A DNA stretch of 64,000 bases from SIG307 sp964609025 (lineage in GTDB: Bacteria; Bacillota; Clostridia; Lachnospirales; Lachnospiraceae). The stretch is taken from positions 1 through 64,000 of the forward strand of contig CAZSQM010000011.1 in the NCBI GenBank assembly GCA_964609025.1, read 5' to 3'. A program made the position numbers and the translations under genes. This document shows, piece after piece, positions 15,727 to 26,200 of the stretch. A model generated the notes under the pieces. The model worked only from the letters and a program-made list of their open reading frames with translations. It searched no databases and was not told the DNA's origin. The first letter of the stretch is position 1; each line of letters opens with the position of its first letter.

Positions 15727-17454
15727 ATGACGATTGAATTTTGGTTTTTGATTGGCGCTGCATTGGTATTCTGGATGCAGGCAGGTTTTGCGATGGTGGA
15801 AACAGGCTTTACGAGAGCGAAAAACGCCGGCAACATCATTATGAAGAACCTGATGGACTTCTGTATCGGTACGGTTGTATTCTCCCTGCTCGGTTACACC
15901 CTTATGATGGGCGAGGATACCCTGTTCGGTTTAATCGGTCTGCCGAATATGAATTTATTCGCAAACTTTAAGGAATTTATTGCAAGCCCGGCAGACGGCA
16001 GTTTTACCGGCGCTTCAACCTTCGTATTTAACTTAGTATTCTGCGCTACGACCGCAACGATTGTTTCCGGTGCAATGGCAGAGCGTACAAAGTTTTCCGC
16101 CTATTGTATCTATTCCGGCGTGATTTCCCTCTTCGTATATCCGATTGAGGCACACTGGATTTGGGGCGGCGGCTGGCTTTCCCAGATTGGCTTCCACGAT
16201 TACGCAGGTTCCTGTGCAATTCATATGGTAGGCGGTATTGCCGCACTGGTAGGCGCTATCTTCTTAGGGCCGCGTATCGGAAAGTATATTAAGGATAAGA
16301 ACGGTAAGGTTACGAAGGTAAATGCAATTCCGGGCCACTCCTTAACCTTGGGCGCACTCGGTGTATTTATTCTCTGGCTCGGCTGGTACGGCTTCAACGG
16401 TGCGGCAGCAACAACGCCTTCGGAGCTTGCCTCCATTTTCCTGACGACAACGATTGCACCGTCTGTCGCAACCTGTACGGCGATGATTTATACCTGGGTT
16501 AAGAACGGAAAGCCGGATGTTTCCATGTGTCTGAACGCCTCTCTGGCAGGTCTTGTAGGTATTACCGCAGGCTGTGACGCGCTTGACGCAATCGGCGCTA
16601 CGGTGGTAGGTATTGTTTCCGGTATTCTTGTAATTGTGGTAGTTGAACTGCTTGATTTGAAACTTCATATCGACGATCCGGTCGGTGCCGTAGGCGTACA
16701 TATGGCAAACGGTGTATGGGGTACCTTAGCAGTCGGCTTACTTGCTAACCCGGACGCACCGGCAGGTCTGAGCGGTCTGTTCTACACCGGCTCCGCAAAG
16801 CTGTTAGGAATTCAGGCAATCGGTGTGGTAAGCGTTGGGGTATATGCGGCACTCATGATGGCAATTACCTTTGCTGTGATTAAGAAAGTACATGGTCTTC
16901 GCGCCTCTGCCGAGGATGAGCTGGCAGGTCTTGATATCAGCGAGCACGGTCTTCCGAGTGCTTATGCGGACTTTGCTCCGGCAGTGGAAAAGTATGCGGA
17001 ATTTGCAACTTCCGAGCCGATTGCGGTAGTAACGGGCGATACGCCGGTTGCCGAAGCGGTACCGGTGAAAAAGGTTCCTAGCTTTGATAAGGGCGATTCC
17101 AAGTTTACAAAGATAGAGATTGTCTTTAAGGAAGAAAAGCTGTATGCATTGAAGGAAGCAATGAGCAAGCTCGGCATTACCGGTATGACGGTGTCCCATG
17201 TAATGGGCTACGGTCAGCAGAAGGGTAAGCCGGAGTATTACAGAGGCGTTGCGATTGAAACAAATCTTCTTCCGAAGGTTCAGGTAGATATTGTAGTAAG
17301 CAAGATTCCGGTACGGGATGTCATCGAAACCGCAAAGAAGGTTCTTTATACCGGTCACATCGGCGACGGCAAGATTTTTGTTTACGATGTGGAGAACGTG
17401 GTTAAGGTTCGCACCGGCGAAGAAGGCTACGACGCTTTGCAGGACGAAGAATAA
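15727..17454 (+). CDS. Ammonium transporter fused to a C-terminal PII signalling domain
   Basis: A 575-residue protein in two parts. Residues 1 to about 400 form an Amt/MEP/Rh ammonium channel with about eleven membrane segments; AGFAMVETGFTRAKNAGNI near the N-terminus, HMVGGIAALVGA and DDPVGAVGVHMANGVWGT (pore histidine regions) are characteristic. After a linker of about 55 residues, residues 459-575 form a complete PII (GlnB/GlnK) domain with KIEIVFKEEKLYALKEAM, a T-loop region containing GKPEYYRGVAIE and the ATP-binding GHIGDGKIFVYDVE. In most bacteria GlnK is a separate soluble partner that plugs the channel; here the regulator is tethered. A strong AAAGGAGG precedes it, and asnB follows after 23 bases. 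Confidence 0.95.
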   Translation: MTIEFWFLIGAALVFWMQAGFAMVETGFTRAKNAGNIIMKNLMDFCIGTVVFSLLGYTLMMGEDTLFGLIGLPNMNLFANFKEFIASPADGSFTGASTFVFNLVFCATTATIVSGAMAERTKFSAYCIYSGVISLFVYPIEAHWIWGGGWLSQIGFHDYAGSCAIHMVGGIAALVGAIFLGPRIGKYIKDKNGKVTKVNAIPGHSLTLGALGVFILWLGWYGFNGAAATTPSELASIFLTTTIAPSVATCTAMIYTWVKNGKPDVSMCLNASLAGLVGITAGCDALDAIGATVVGIVSGILVIVVVELLDLKLHIDDPVGAVGVHMANGVWGTLAVGLLANPDAPAGLSGLFYTGSAKLLGIQAIGVVSVGVYAALMMAITFAVIKKVHGLRASAEDELAGLDISEHGLPSAYADFAPAVEKYAEFATSEPIAVVTGDTPVAEAVPVKKVPSFDKGDSKFTKIEIVFKEEKLYALKEAMSKLGITGMTVSHVMGYGQQKGKPEYYRGVAIETNLLPKVQVDIVVSKIPVRDVIETAKKVLYTGHIGDGKIFVYDVENVVKVRTGEEGYDALQDEE

Positions 17455-17477
17455 AAAGAGCGAGGAGGATTTGCAGT

Positions 17478-19058
17478 ATGTGTTCGATTATGGGATATTG
17501 TGGAAGCGGTATCACGTCAGAATTATTCCGAGAGGGCTTTGACCGCACGATTTCCAGAGGCCCTGACGACAGCAGGATTGTTGATACGGGAAACGGAATG
17601 CTTGGTTTTCACCGGCTTTCCATTATGGGATTGACGCCTGCGGGGATGCAGCCTTTTGAACTGGACGGGAGCTACGTGGTTTGTAACGGCGAGCTTTACG
17701 GCTTTGAAAAAATGAAGAAGGAGCTGCAGAATAAGGGCTATGTATTCCAAAGCGAAAGCGACTGTGAAATTCTTCTGCCGTTGTACCGGGAATACGGTGT
17801 TAAAATGTTTGAGATGCTGGACGCGGAGTTTGCCTGCATTCTGTTCGACGGCGAAACGAAGGAATATATTGCGGCCCGCGACCCGATCGGCATCCGCCCG
17901 CTGTACTACGGTTATGATGAAAAAGGTACGATTCTGTTTGCAAGTGAAGCAAAAAACCTCGTGGGACTGGCAGGAAAAATCCTGCCGTTCCCTCCGGGGC
18001 ATTATTATAAGGGCGGCGAGTTTATCTGTTATTGCGATATCGCAAAGGTAGAGGCGGTTTGCCATGACGATTTGGAAACGGTATGCCAGAACATTCACGA
18101 AAAATTAGTCCGTGGAGTCGAAAAGAGATTGGTGGCGGACGCAAAGGTCGGCTTCCTGCTTTCCGGCGGACTGGATTCTTCCCTTGTCTGTGCGATTGCA
18201 GCAAGAAAGAGCAAAGCGCCGATTAAAACGTTTGCCATCGGTATGAGCGAGGACGCCATTGACTTAAAATATGCAAAGCAGGTAGCGGATTATATTAAGA
18301 GCGAGCATACGGAGGTTATTATTTCCAAAGAAGAAGTATTGGCTTCCCTGGAAAAAGTCGTGGAGCTTCTCGGGACGTTTGATATTACGACCATCCGCGC
18401 AAGTATGGGAATGTATCTTGTTTGTAAGGCGATTCACGAAACCACGGATATCCGCGTGCTGCTGACCGGTGAGATTTCGGATGAACTGTTCGGCTACAAA
18501 TATACGGATTTTGCGCCGAGTGCGGAGGCATTCCAGAAGGAAGCGGAAAAGAGAATACGGGAGCTGCATATGTACGATGTGCTCCGTGCCGACCGCTGTA
18601 TTTCCGTAAACTCATTGGAGGCAAGAGTGCCGTTCGGCGACCTTGATTTTGTAAAATATGTGATGTCGATTGACCCGGAAAAGAAGCTGAACAAGTACGG
18701 CAAAGGAAAATATCTTTTACGTCATGCCTTTGAGGGCGATTATCTGCCGTATGAGATTTTGTACCGGGAAAAGGCGGCGTTCTCCGACGCGGTAGGGCAT
18801 TCCATGGTGGATTATTTAAAGGAATATGCGGCAGACTATTACAGCGACAGCGAATTTGAGGAAAAGAAAAAGCAATACACATACGCACAGCCGTTTACAA
18901 AGGAATCCCTGTTATATCGTGAGCTTTTTGAGAAATACTATCCGGGGCAGGCAGAAATGATAGCCGGGTTCTGGATGCCGAATAAGGAATGGGAAGGATG
19001 CGATGTGAACGATCCGTCGGCCCGCGTACTTTCCAACTACGGTGACAGTGGAAAATAA
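17478..19058 (+). CDS. asnB: Glutamine-hydrolysing asparagine synthetase
   Basis: A 526-residue AsnB-type enzyme. Cys2 directly after the initiator Met is the nucleophile of the class II glutaminase domain, supported by ISRGPDDSR, FHRLSIMG and VCNGELYG. The synthetase domain contains the ATP pyrophosphatase loop SGGLDSSL beginning at residue 229 and TGEISDELFGYKYTDFAPS. It converts aspartate, glutamine and ATP to asparagine, glutamate and AMP. The start follows GAGGAGG. Its length matches the short, E. coli-like AsnB. It is embedded between the ammonium transporter and CTP synthase genes, consistent with a shared glutamine theme. Confidence 0.94.
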   Translation: MCSIMGYCGSGITSELFREGFDRTISRGPDDSRIVDTGNGMLGFHRLSIMGLTPAGMQPFELDGSYVVCNGELYGFEKMKKELQNKGYVFQSESDCEILLPLYREYGVKMFEMLDAEFACILFDGETKEYIAARDPIGIRPLYYGYDEKGTILFASEAKNLVGLAGKILPFPPGHYYKGGEFICYCDIAKVEAVCHDDLETVCQNIHEKLVRGVEKRLVADAKVGFLLSGGLDSSLVCAIAARKSKAPIKTFAIGMSEDAIDLKYAKQVADYIKSEHTEVIISKEEVLASLEKVVELLGTFDITTIRASMGMYLVCKAIHETTDIRVLLTGEISDELFGYKYTDFAPSAEAFQKEAEKRIRELHMYDVLRADRCISVNSLEARVPFGDLDFVKYVMSIDPEKKLNKYGKGKYLLRHAFEGDYLPYEILYREKAAFSDAVGHSMVDYLKEYAADYYSDSEFEEKKKQYTYAQPFTKESLLYRELFEKYYPGQAEMIAGFWMPNKEWEGCDVNDPSARVLSNYGDSGK

Positions 19059-19091
19059 GGTGAAAGAATTTTCAGGAGAGAGGTCAGTGTT

Positions 19092-20705
19092 ATGACGAAA
19101 TATATTTTCGTGACAGGCGGTGTTGTATCGGGACTTGGCAAGGGAATTACGGCGGCATCGTTAGGGCGGTTATTGAAAGCGAGAGGCTTGAAGGTTGCGG
19201 CGCAGAAGCTGGACCCGTATATCAATGTGGACCCTGGTACGATGAGCCCGTACCAGCACGGGGAGGTATACGTTACCGAGGACGGCGCCGAAACCGACCT
19301 TGACCTCGGGCATTATGAACGATTTATTGATGAAAACCTGAACCGGTACTCCAATCTGACGACCGGAAAGGTATATTGGAATGTACTGAACAAGGAACGG
19401 CGGGGCGAGTATCTCGGTTCCACCGTACAGGTCATTCCGCATATTACGAACGAAATCAAAGAGTTTGTGTATCGTGTGGGAAAGCAGACCGATGCAGATG
19501 TGGTGATTACCGAAATCGGCGGAACCATCGGCGACATAGAATCCCAGCCGTTTCTCGAAGCGGTCCGCCAGATTTCCCTGGAGGTGGGGAGAGAAAACAG
19601 TCTGTTTATTCACGTTACCCTTGTCCCGTATCTGCGGGGCTCGGAGGAGCATAAATCAAAGCCTACCCAGCATTCGGTGAAGGAATTGCAGGGAATGGGA
19701 ATTGCTCCGAATATTATCGTTTTACGGTGCGACGAAGAACTGGAGGAATCTATTTTTAAAAAGATTGCTCTGTTTTGTAATGTAAAAGAGGATTGCGTCA
19801 TTGAAAATATTACCCTGCCGAATCTCTATGAAGCACCGTTGATGTTGGAAAAATCGAATTTCTCTGCCGTTGTGTGCAGAGAGCTTGGAATAGATGCTCC
19901 GAAGCCGGATCTGACCGAATGGGAGCAGTTGGTGGAGCGGATTAAAAACCGGTCAAAGATTGTTGAAATCGGCCTTGTCGGGAAATATGTGAAGCTGCAC
20001 GACGCCTATCTTTCCGTTGCCGAGGCGTTGCGCCATGCGGGCTACAAGTGGGACGCCCATGTGAAAATTCACTGGATTGATTCGGAAACCCTGACGGAGG
20101 AAAACTATAAAAAGGAGTTAGCGGGACTGGACGGTATTCTTGTTCCGGGCGGTTTCGGAAGCCGGGGCATTGAAGGTATGATTTTAGCGGCTAAGTATGC
20201 CCGGGAGAGCAGGCTGCCTTACTTCGGTATCTGCCTCGGAATGCAGATTGCGGTCATAGAATATGCCAGAAACGCAGCGGGACTGTCGGACGCGGATTCC
20301 GGGGAGTTTCGCGAGGAATGCAAGCATAAGGTCATCGACTATATGCCGGGACAGAGCGACGAAATCGATAAGGGCGGTACGCTGCGGCTGGGCAGTTACC
20401 CTTGTATGATTCAGCCGGGGACGACAATGGAACGCTGCTACGGAAAGACAATGATTTGGGAACGTCACCGCCACCGCTATGAATTCAATAACGAATACCG
20501 GGATACGCTTGCCGAAGCGGGACTTACGTTCAGCGGAATTTCACCGGACGGCAGGCTGGTGGAAACGGTAGAACTGACGGAATATCCGTTTTATGTGGGC
20601 GTGCAGTATCACCCGGAGTTTAAGAGCAGACCGGACAATGCCCATCCGTTATTCGAGGGCTTTATCGGAGCGGCATTGCGGCACGGGACGGAGGTGAAAG
20701 CATGA
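19092..20705 (+). CDS. pyrG: CTP synthase
   Basis: A 537-residue enzyme of normal length that aminates UTP to CTP using glutamine or ammonia and ATP. The N-terminal synthetase domain starts with FVTGGVVSGLGKGITAASLG (P-loop) and continues with DPYINVDPGTMSPYQHGEV. The class I glutaminase domain contains the oxyanion loop PGGFGSRG, the nucleophile elbow GICLGMQ and the His-Glu pair in QYHPEFKSRP. Its TGA overlaps the purF ATG (ATGA). Third glutamine consumer in the operon. Confidence 0.97.
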   Translation: MTKYIFVTGGVVSGLGKGITAASLGRLLKARGLKVAAQKLDPYINVDPGTMSPYQHGEVYVTEDGAETDLDLGHYERFIDENLNRYSNLTTGKVYWNVLNKERRGEYLGSTVQVIPHITNEIKEFVYRVGKQTDADVVITEIGGTIGDIESQPFLEAVRQISLEVGRENSLFIHVTLVPYLRGSEEHKSKPTQHSVKELQGMGIAPNIIVLRCDEELEESIFKKIALFCNVKEDCVIENITLPNLYEAPLMLEKSNFSAVVCRELGIDAPKPDLTEWEQLVERIKNRSKIVEIGLVGKYVKLHDAYLSVAEALRHAGYKWDAHVKIHWIDSETLTEENYKKELAGLDGILVPGGFGSRGIEGMILAAKYARESRLPYFGICLGMQIAVIEYARNAAGLSDADSGEFREECKHKVIDYMPGQSDEIDKGGTLRLGSYPCMIQPGTTMERCYGKTMIWERHRHRYEFNNEYRDTLAEAGLTFSGISPDGRLVETVELTEYPFYVGVQYHPEFKSRPDNAHPLFEGFIGAALRHGTEVKA

Positions 20706-22126
20706 GCCTCCATGAAGAATGCGGAGTTTTCGGCGTAATCAGTCCGAAGGAGGAAGATGTTGCGGCTATCGTGCATTACGGACTGTATGCTTTGCAGCAC
20801 AGAGGGCAGGAAAGCTGCGGAATTGTAGTAAACGACGACGGCGTGTTTTTCTCCCATAAGGATATCGGGCTGGTAAGCGAGGTGTTTACCAAGGATAAAA
20901 TGGCAGCCTTTCCGAAGGGAACGATGGCGGTGGGACATGTGCGCTACGGAACCACGGGCGGCACGACGCGGAACAACTGTCAGCCGTTAGAGGTAAATCA
21001 CCAGAAAGGAAAAATGGCGTTAGCCCATAACGGAAATTTAAGTAATGCAGGAAAGCTTCGGGATGAACTGGAACTTTCCGGAGCAATTTTTCATACCACA
21101 AGCGATACGGAAACAATTGCTTATATTATAACAAAGGCGCGGCTTTCGGAACCGTCCATAGAGGCTGCCGTAAGCAGCGCCATGAACACGTTAGAGGGAG
21201 CCTACTCCCTTGTTCTTATGTCATCGGCAAAACTGATTGCGGTCAGGGACCCGCACGGTTTCCGGCCGCTTTGTTACGGAAAAACGCCGGACGGGGCCTA
21301 TGTAGTGGCGTCGGAAAGCTGCGCCCTGCAGGCGGTAGGTGCGGAATTTATCCGGGACGTGCTGCCGGGAGAGCTGCTGGTATTCAGTAAAAACGGCGTG
21401 GAATCCCACCGGGAGCATTGCGGAACCTGCGAGAAAAGGAGCTGTATTTTTGAACAGATTTATTTTGCCAGACCGGATTCCGTAATCGACGGCGTTTCCG
21501 TCCACGAAGCAAGAGTGCGTGCCGGTGAAATTCTTGCGGCAACCTATCCGGCGGACGCGGACATCGTAATCGGCGTGCCGGATTCGGGACTGGATGCGGC
21601 GTTAGGTTATTCAAAGGCTTCGGGCATTCCCTACGGCATCGGCCTGGTAAAAAATAAATACATTGGGAGAACCTTTATTTCACCGGGGCAGGAACAGCGG
21701 CTTGATCAGGTGAAAATCAAGTTAAGTCCGGTGAAAAGTACATTGGAAGGAAAGAGAGTCGTTCTGATTGACGATTCCATTGTGCGGGGTACGACCAGCA
21801 AGCGTATTGTGAAACTTCTGCGGGAAGCGGGAGCGGCAGAGATTCATATGCGGATTTCTTCTCCGCCGTTTTTACATCCCTGCTATTACGGCACGGATAT
21901 CGATTCGGAGGAGTTTTTGATTGCATGCAGCCATTCCGTGGAAGAAATAGCGGTGTTGCTCGGTGCGGACAGTCTTGGGTATCTGCCTTTGGAAAAACTG
22001 GGAAAGCTCATCGGCGGTTCGGAGTATTGTGCCGCCTGCTTTGACGGAAAGTATCCGACCGCGGTTCCCGACAAAATCAGAAAAAACCGGTTTGAGGGAA
22101 AACTTTCGGAACGCAACAAAGGGTAG
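20702..22126 (+). CDS. purF: Amidophosphoribosyltransferase
   Basis: A 474-residue class II glutamine amidotransferase that makes 5-phosphoribosylamine from PRPP, the first committed purine step. A short propeptide MSLHEE precedes the catalytic cysteine of CGVFGVISP. The glutaminase motifs HRGQESCG and GHVRYGTTGG are present, and VVLIDDSIVRGTTSKRIV is the PRPP-binding loop. Extra cysteines in CGTCEKRSC and CAACF indicate the iron-sulfur form known from Bacillus subtilis. No other purine genes adjoin; instead purF is coupled by a four-base overlap to pyrG and followed by carAB. Confidence 0.96.
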   Translation: MSLHEECGVFGVISPKEEDVAAIVHYGLYALQHRGQESCGIVVNDDGVFFSHKDIGLVSEVFTKDKMAAFPKGTMAVGHVRYGTTGGTTRNNCQPLEVNHQKGKMALAHNGNLSNAGKLRDELELSGAIFHTTSDTETIAYIITKARLSEPSIEAAVSSAMNTLEGAYSLVLMSSAKLIAVRDPHGFRPLCYGKTPDGAYVVASESCALQAVGAEFIRDVLPGELLVFSKNGVESHREHCGTCEKRSCIFEQIYFARPDSVIDGVSVHEARVRAGEILAATYPADADIVIGVPDSGLDAALGYSKASGIPYGIGLVKNKYIGRTFISPGQEQRLDQVKIKLSPVKSTLEGKRVVLIDDSIVRGTTSKRIVKLLREAGAAEIHMRISSPPFLHPCYYGTDIDSEEFLIACSHSVEEIAVLLGADSLGYLPLEKLGKLIGGSEYCAACFDGKYPTAVPDKIRKNRFEGKLSERNKG

Positions 22127-22150
22127 ATTAAGAAAAGTGAGGAAAACGGC

Positions 22151-23248
22151 ATGGAAGGTGAATATAACAGAAAACTGATACTGGAGGACGGCACGGAATA
22201 TTACGGCTTTGCCTTTGGGGACGATTCCGAGCGGATTACGGAAATTGTTTTTAATACGTCGATGGTTGGATATCAGGAAATTATTTCCGACCCGTCCTAT
22301 ACGGACCAGACCGTTGTGATGACCTATCCTTTGATCGGAAATTACGGAATTGCCGCGGAGGATTTCGAAACGGAGGTTCCGACTATCGGAGGCCTGGTTG
22401 TGAGGGACTATAATGATGTGCCTTCCAATTTCAGAAGTATCAAAACATTGTCGCAGGTCATGCGGGAATACCGGATTCCCGGCATCTACGGAGTAGATAC
22501 CCGTAAGCTGGTACGCTCTATCCGTGATTTGGGAAGCCGCCGGGCGCTTATGACCGGTACGGCTACCTCGCTGGAGGAGGGGCTTCGGAAGCTGCGCGCC
22601 TATGTGCCTCCGAAGGATGCGGTGGCGAGAGTGAGCCGCAAGACCGCGCAGGAGTTTTTTGTGCCGGACGCGGCGTTCCATATCGCGGCGATTGACTGCG
22701 GAATGAAACAGAATATTGTACGGAGTCTGAATCGGAGAAACTGTAATGTAACGGTTCTGCCCTGGGATGTATCGGCGCAGGAGATAGAAGCGCTGCACCC
22801 GGACGGAATCTTTATTTCAAACGGTCCCGGCGACCCGGTGAATGCGGTCCCGGTGATTGAGCTTGTGAAGCGCCTGCGCGGAACGTATCCTATTTTCGGC
22901 ATCTGCCTCGGACACCAGATTATTTCTCTGGCGTACGGCGCCCGTACCTATAAGCTGAAATTCGGGCACAGAGGCGGCAATCATCCGGTGAAGAATCTGG
23001 AGAACGGAAAAATCGAGATTACTTCACAGAACCATTCCTATGCGGTGGATGCGGACAGTCTGAAGGAAACTCCGCTTTCGGTTACGCATCTGAATCTGCT
23101 TGATGGGACGGTAGAGGGGGTTGCATGCCGCGCGGATAAGATTTTCAGCGTGCAGTACCATCCGGAAAGCGCGCCGGGTCCTCAGGACAGTGCGTATCTG
23201 TTCGACCGTTTTATTGACCTTATGAAGGAGGAAAAGCACCATGCCTAA
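22151..23248 (+). CDS. carA: Carbamoyl-phosphate synthase small subunit
   Basis: A 365-residue glutaminase subunit that delivers ammonia to CarB for carbamoyl phosphate, the precursor of pyrimidines and arginine. The N-terminal domain has LEDGTEYYGFAFG and FNTSMVGYQEIISDPSY. The class I amidotransferase domain shows SNGPGDP, the nucleophile motif FGICLGHQI and QYHPESAPGP. Length is standard. It ends eight bases inside carB, indicating translational coupling. Confidence 0.97.
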   Translation: MEGEYNRKLILEDGTEYYGFAFGDDSERITEIVFNTSMVGYQEIISDPSYTDQTVVMTYPLIGNYGIAAEDFETEVPTIGGLVVRDYNDVPSNFRSIKTLSQVMREYRIPGIYGVDTRKLVRSIRDLGSRRALMTGTATSLEEGLRKLRAYVPPKDAVARVSRKTAQEFFVPDAAFHIAAIDCGMKQNIVRSLNRRNCNVTVLPWDVSAQEIEALHPDGIFISNGPGDPVNAVPVIELVKRLRGTYPIFGICLGHQIISLAYGARTYKLKFGHRGGNHPVKNLENGKIEITSQNHSYAVDADSLKETPLSVTHLNLLDGTVEGVACRADKIFSVQYHPESAPGPQDSAYLFDRFIDLMKEEKHHA

Positions 23249-26200
23249 AAGAACAGACCTGAAAAAAATACTTGTCATCGGTTCCGGTCCGATTGTCATC
23301 GGGCAGGCCGCCGAGTTCGATTATGCGGGTACGCAGGCGTGCCTTGCTTTGAAGGAGGAAGGTTACGAGGTTATTTTGTGCAATTCCAATCCGGCGACGA
23401 TTATGACGGATACCACGATTGCGGATAAGGTTTATATGGAGCCGTTGACGTTGGAATATGTTGCAAAAATACTGCGGCGGGAGCGTCCGGACGCGATTGT
23501 TCCGGGAATCGGCGGTCAGACCGGACTGAATCTTGCCATGCAGCTTGAGAAAAAGGGAGTATTAAAGGAATGTCAGGTGGAGCTTTTGGGAACCCGCAGC
23601 GAAAGTATCGAGCGCGCGGAGGACAGAGAGCTGTTTAAGGAGCTTTGCGAGAGCCTCGGAGAGCCGGTGCTGCCGTCGATTGTTGTGGGCTCTATGGAGG
23701 AAGGCTTGGCGGCTGTGGAACAGATGGGATATCCGGTTGTTCTTCGGCCTGCTTTTACGTTGGGCGGAACCGGCGGCGGGTTCGCGGATAATGAAAAGGA
23801 ATTTACGGAGCTGCTCCGGAACGGGCTGTCGCTGTCGCCGGTCAGCCAGGTGCTTGTGGAAAAAAGCGTAAAGGGGTATAAGGAGATTGAGTACGAGGTC
23901 ATCCGTGACGCAAACGATACCGCTATCACGGTTTGTAATATGGAAAATCTGGATCCGGTGGGAATTCATACGGGGGACTCCATTGTTGTCTGCCCGTCCC
24001 AGACTTTGACGAACAAGGAATATCATATGCTGCGTGACAGCGCCTTAAAAATAATCCGCGCGTTAAAAATCGAGGGCGGCTGTAATGTGCAGTTTGCACT
24101 GGACCCGCAGTCGTTTCAATATTATCTGATTGAGGTAAACCCGCGTGTTTCCCGTTCCTCCGCACTGGCGTCAAAGGCAAGCGGTTATCCGATTGCCCGC
24201 GTATCGGCAAAAATCAGCGTGGGAATGACGCTAGACGAAATTATGATTGCAAATACACCGGCGTCCTTTGAACCGGCATTGGATTATGTTGTGACGAAGA
24301 TGCCGCGTTTCCCGTTTGATAAATTTACCGATGCGGACAACCGGCTCGGTACGCAGATGAAGGCTACCGGAGAGGTAATGAGCGTCGGAAGAACCCTGGA
24401 GGAAAGTCTGTTAAAGGCAGTCCGCTCCCTGGAAATCGGCGTGTATCATCTGCATATGCCGAAGTTCGACGGCAAAAGCGAGGAGGAACTGTTACAGTAT
24501 ATCAAAATAGGGACGGACGATCGTATTTATGCGATGGCACAGCTGCTGCGTATGGGAGTTTCCGTAGAACGCCTTGTGCAGCAGTCGCAGATTGACCGAT
24601 TTTTTGTGGAGAAGCTTAAAAATATCATTGAGGAAGAAAACCGGATGAAAAATGCCGTAGACGATAAAAGAGAGCTGCTTCGCGCAAAGAAGCTCGGTTT
24701 TTCCGACCGGGCGGTGGCATGGCTCTGGAACAGAAAAGAAAGCGATGTATTTGCGCTGCGGAAAAAGGAAGGGATGTTCCCGGTTTATAAAATGATTGAT
24801 ACCTGTGCCTCCGAGTTTAAGAGCTACATTCCGTATTTTTATTCCTCCTATGAGGAGGAGAACGAATCCGTTGTATCCGATAAAAGGAAGATTGTCGTTC
24901 TCGGTTCCGGTCCGATTCGTATCGGGCAGGGCGTGGAGTTCGACTATTCTACGGTGCATGCGGTAAAAACGATTAAAGAGGCAGGATATGAGGCCATTAT
25001 TATCAATAACAACCCGGAAACCGTATCCACCGACTATACCACTTCGGATAAGCTTTATTTTGAGCCGCTCTGCGTAGAGGATGTGATGAATATTATTTGT
25101 CTGGAACAGCCGGAGGGCGTCATTGCCTCTTTGGGCGGACAGACCGCAATCAATCTGGCGGAGCCGTTAACGGAGCACGGTGTCAGAATTATCGGTACGG
25201 ATTGCGAGGCAATAGAAAAAGCGGAAAACAGGGACGCATTTGAAAAACTGCTTTTGGAGCTTTCGATTCCGCAGCCGAAGGGCAGCGCGGTAACGAGTAT
25301 CGAGGAAGGCGTAGCGGCAGCGGAGGAAATCGGCTATCCGGTGCTTGTCAGACCGAGTTTTGTGCTGGGCGGGCGCGCCATGCAGATTGTCGCAAAGGAG
25401 GAACATCTGCGCCGTTATTTAAAAACAGCGGTTGAGATTGATGAGGACCGACCGGTGCTGGTAGATAAATATGTTCGCGGAAAAGAGGTAGAGGTTGATG
25501 CAATCTGCGACGGGACGGATGTTTTTGTGCCGGGAATTATGGAGCTGGTAGAACGGACCGGTATTCATTCCGGCGACTCCATCAGCGTATATCCGACGTT
25601 CAGTATATCCGACAAGGTAAAGCAGACGATTTTGGAATACACAAAGAAGCTGGGCCTCGGCATCGGGATTGTGGGACTTTACAATATCCAGTTTATTGTG
25701 GATAAGCAGGAAAACGTCTATATTATTGAGGTAAACCCGCGTTCCTCCCGTACCGTACCGTTCTTATCAAAAGCGACCGGGTACAGTCTTGCGGATATCG
25801 CGACCCTTGTAATTCTCGGAAAAAGCTTAAAGGAGCAGGGCTTTACGGAAATCTATCCGCAGGAGAAAAAGCGCTGGTATGTAAAAGCGCCTGCCTTTTC
25901 CTTCTCGAAGCTGCACGGCATGGACGCCTACCTTTCGCCGGAAATGAAATCCACCGGCGAGGCAATCGGCTATGATAATAAGCTCCACCGTGCGATGTAT
26001 AAGGCGCTGATTGCCTCGGGAATTACCTTACAGAATTACGGGACGGTGATGGTAACGCTGGCGGACGAGGATAAGGAAGAAGCGCTTCCGCTGGTAAAAC
26101 GATTCTATGATATGGGCTTTAACATTGAGGCTACCATCGGAACGGCAGTTTATTTAAAGGAACACGGAATCCGTACCCGCCTCCGCAGAAAGCTGAGCGA

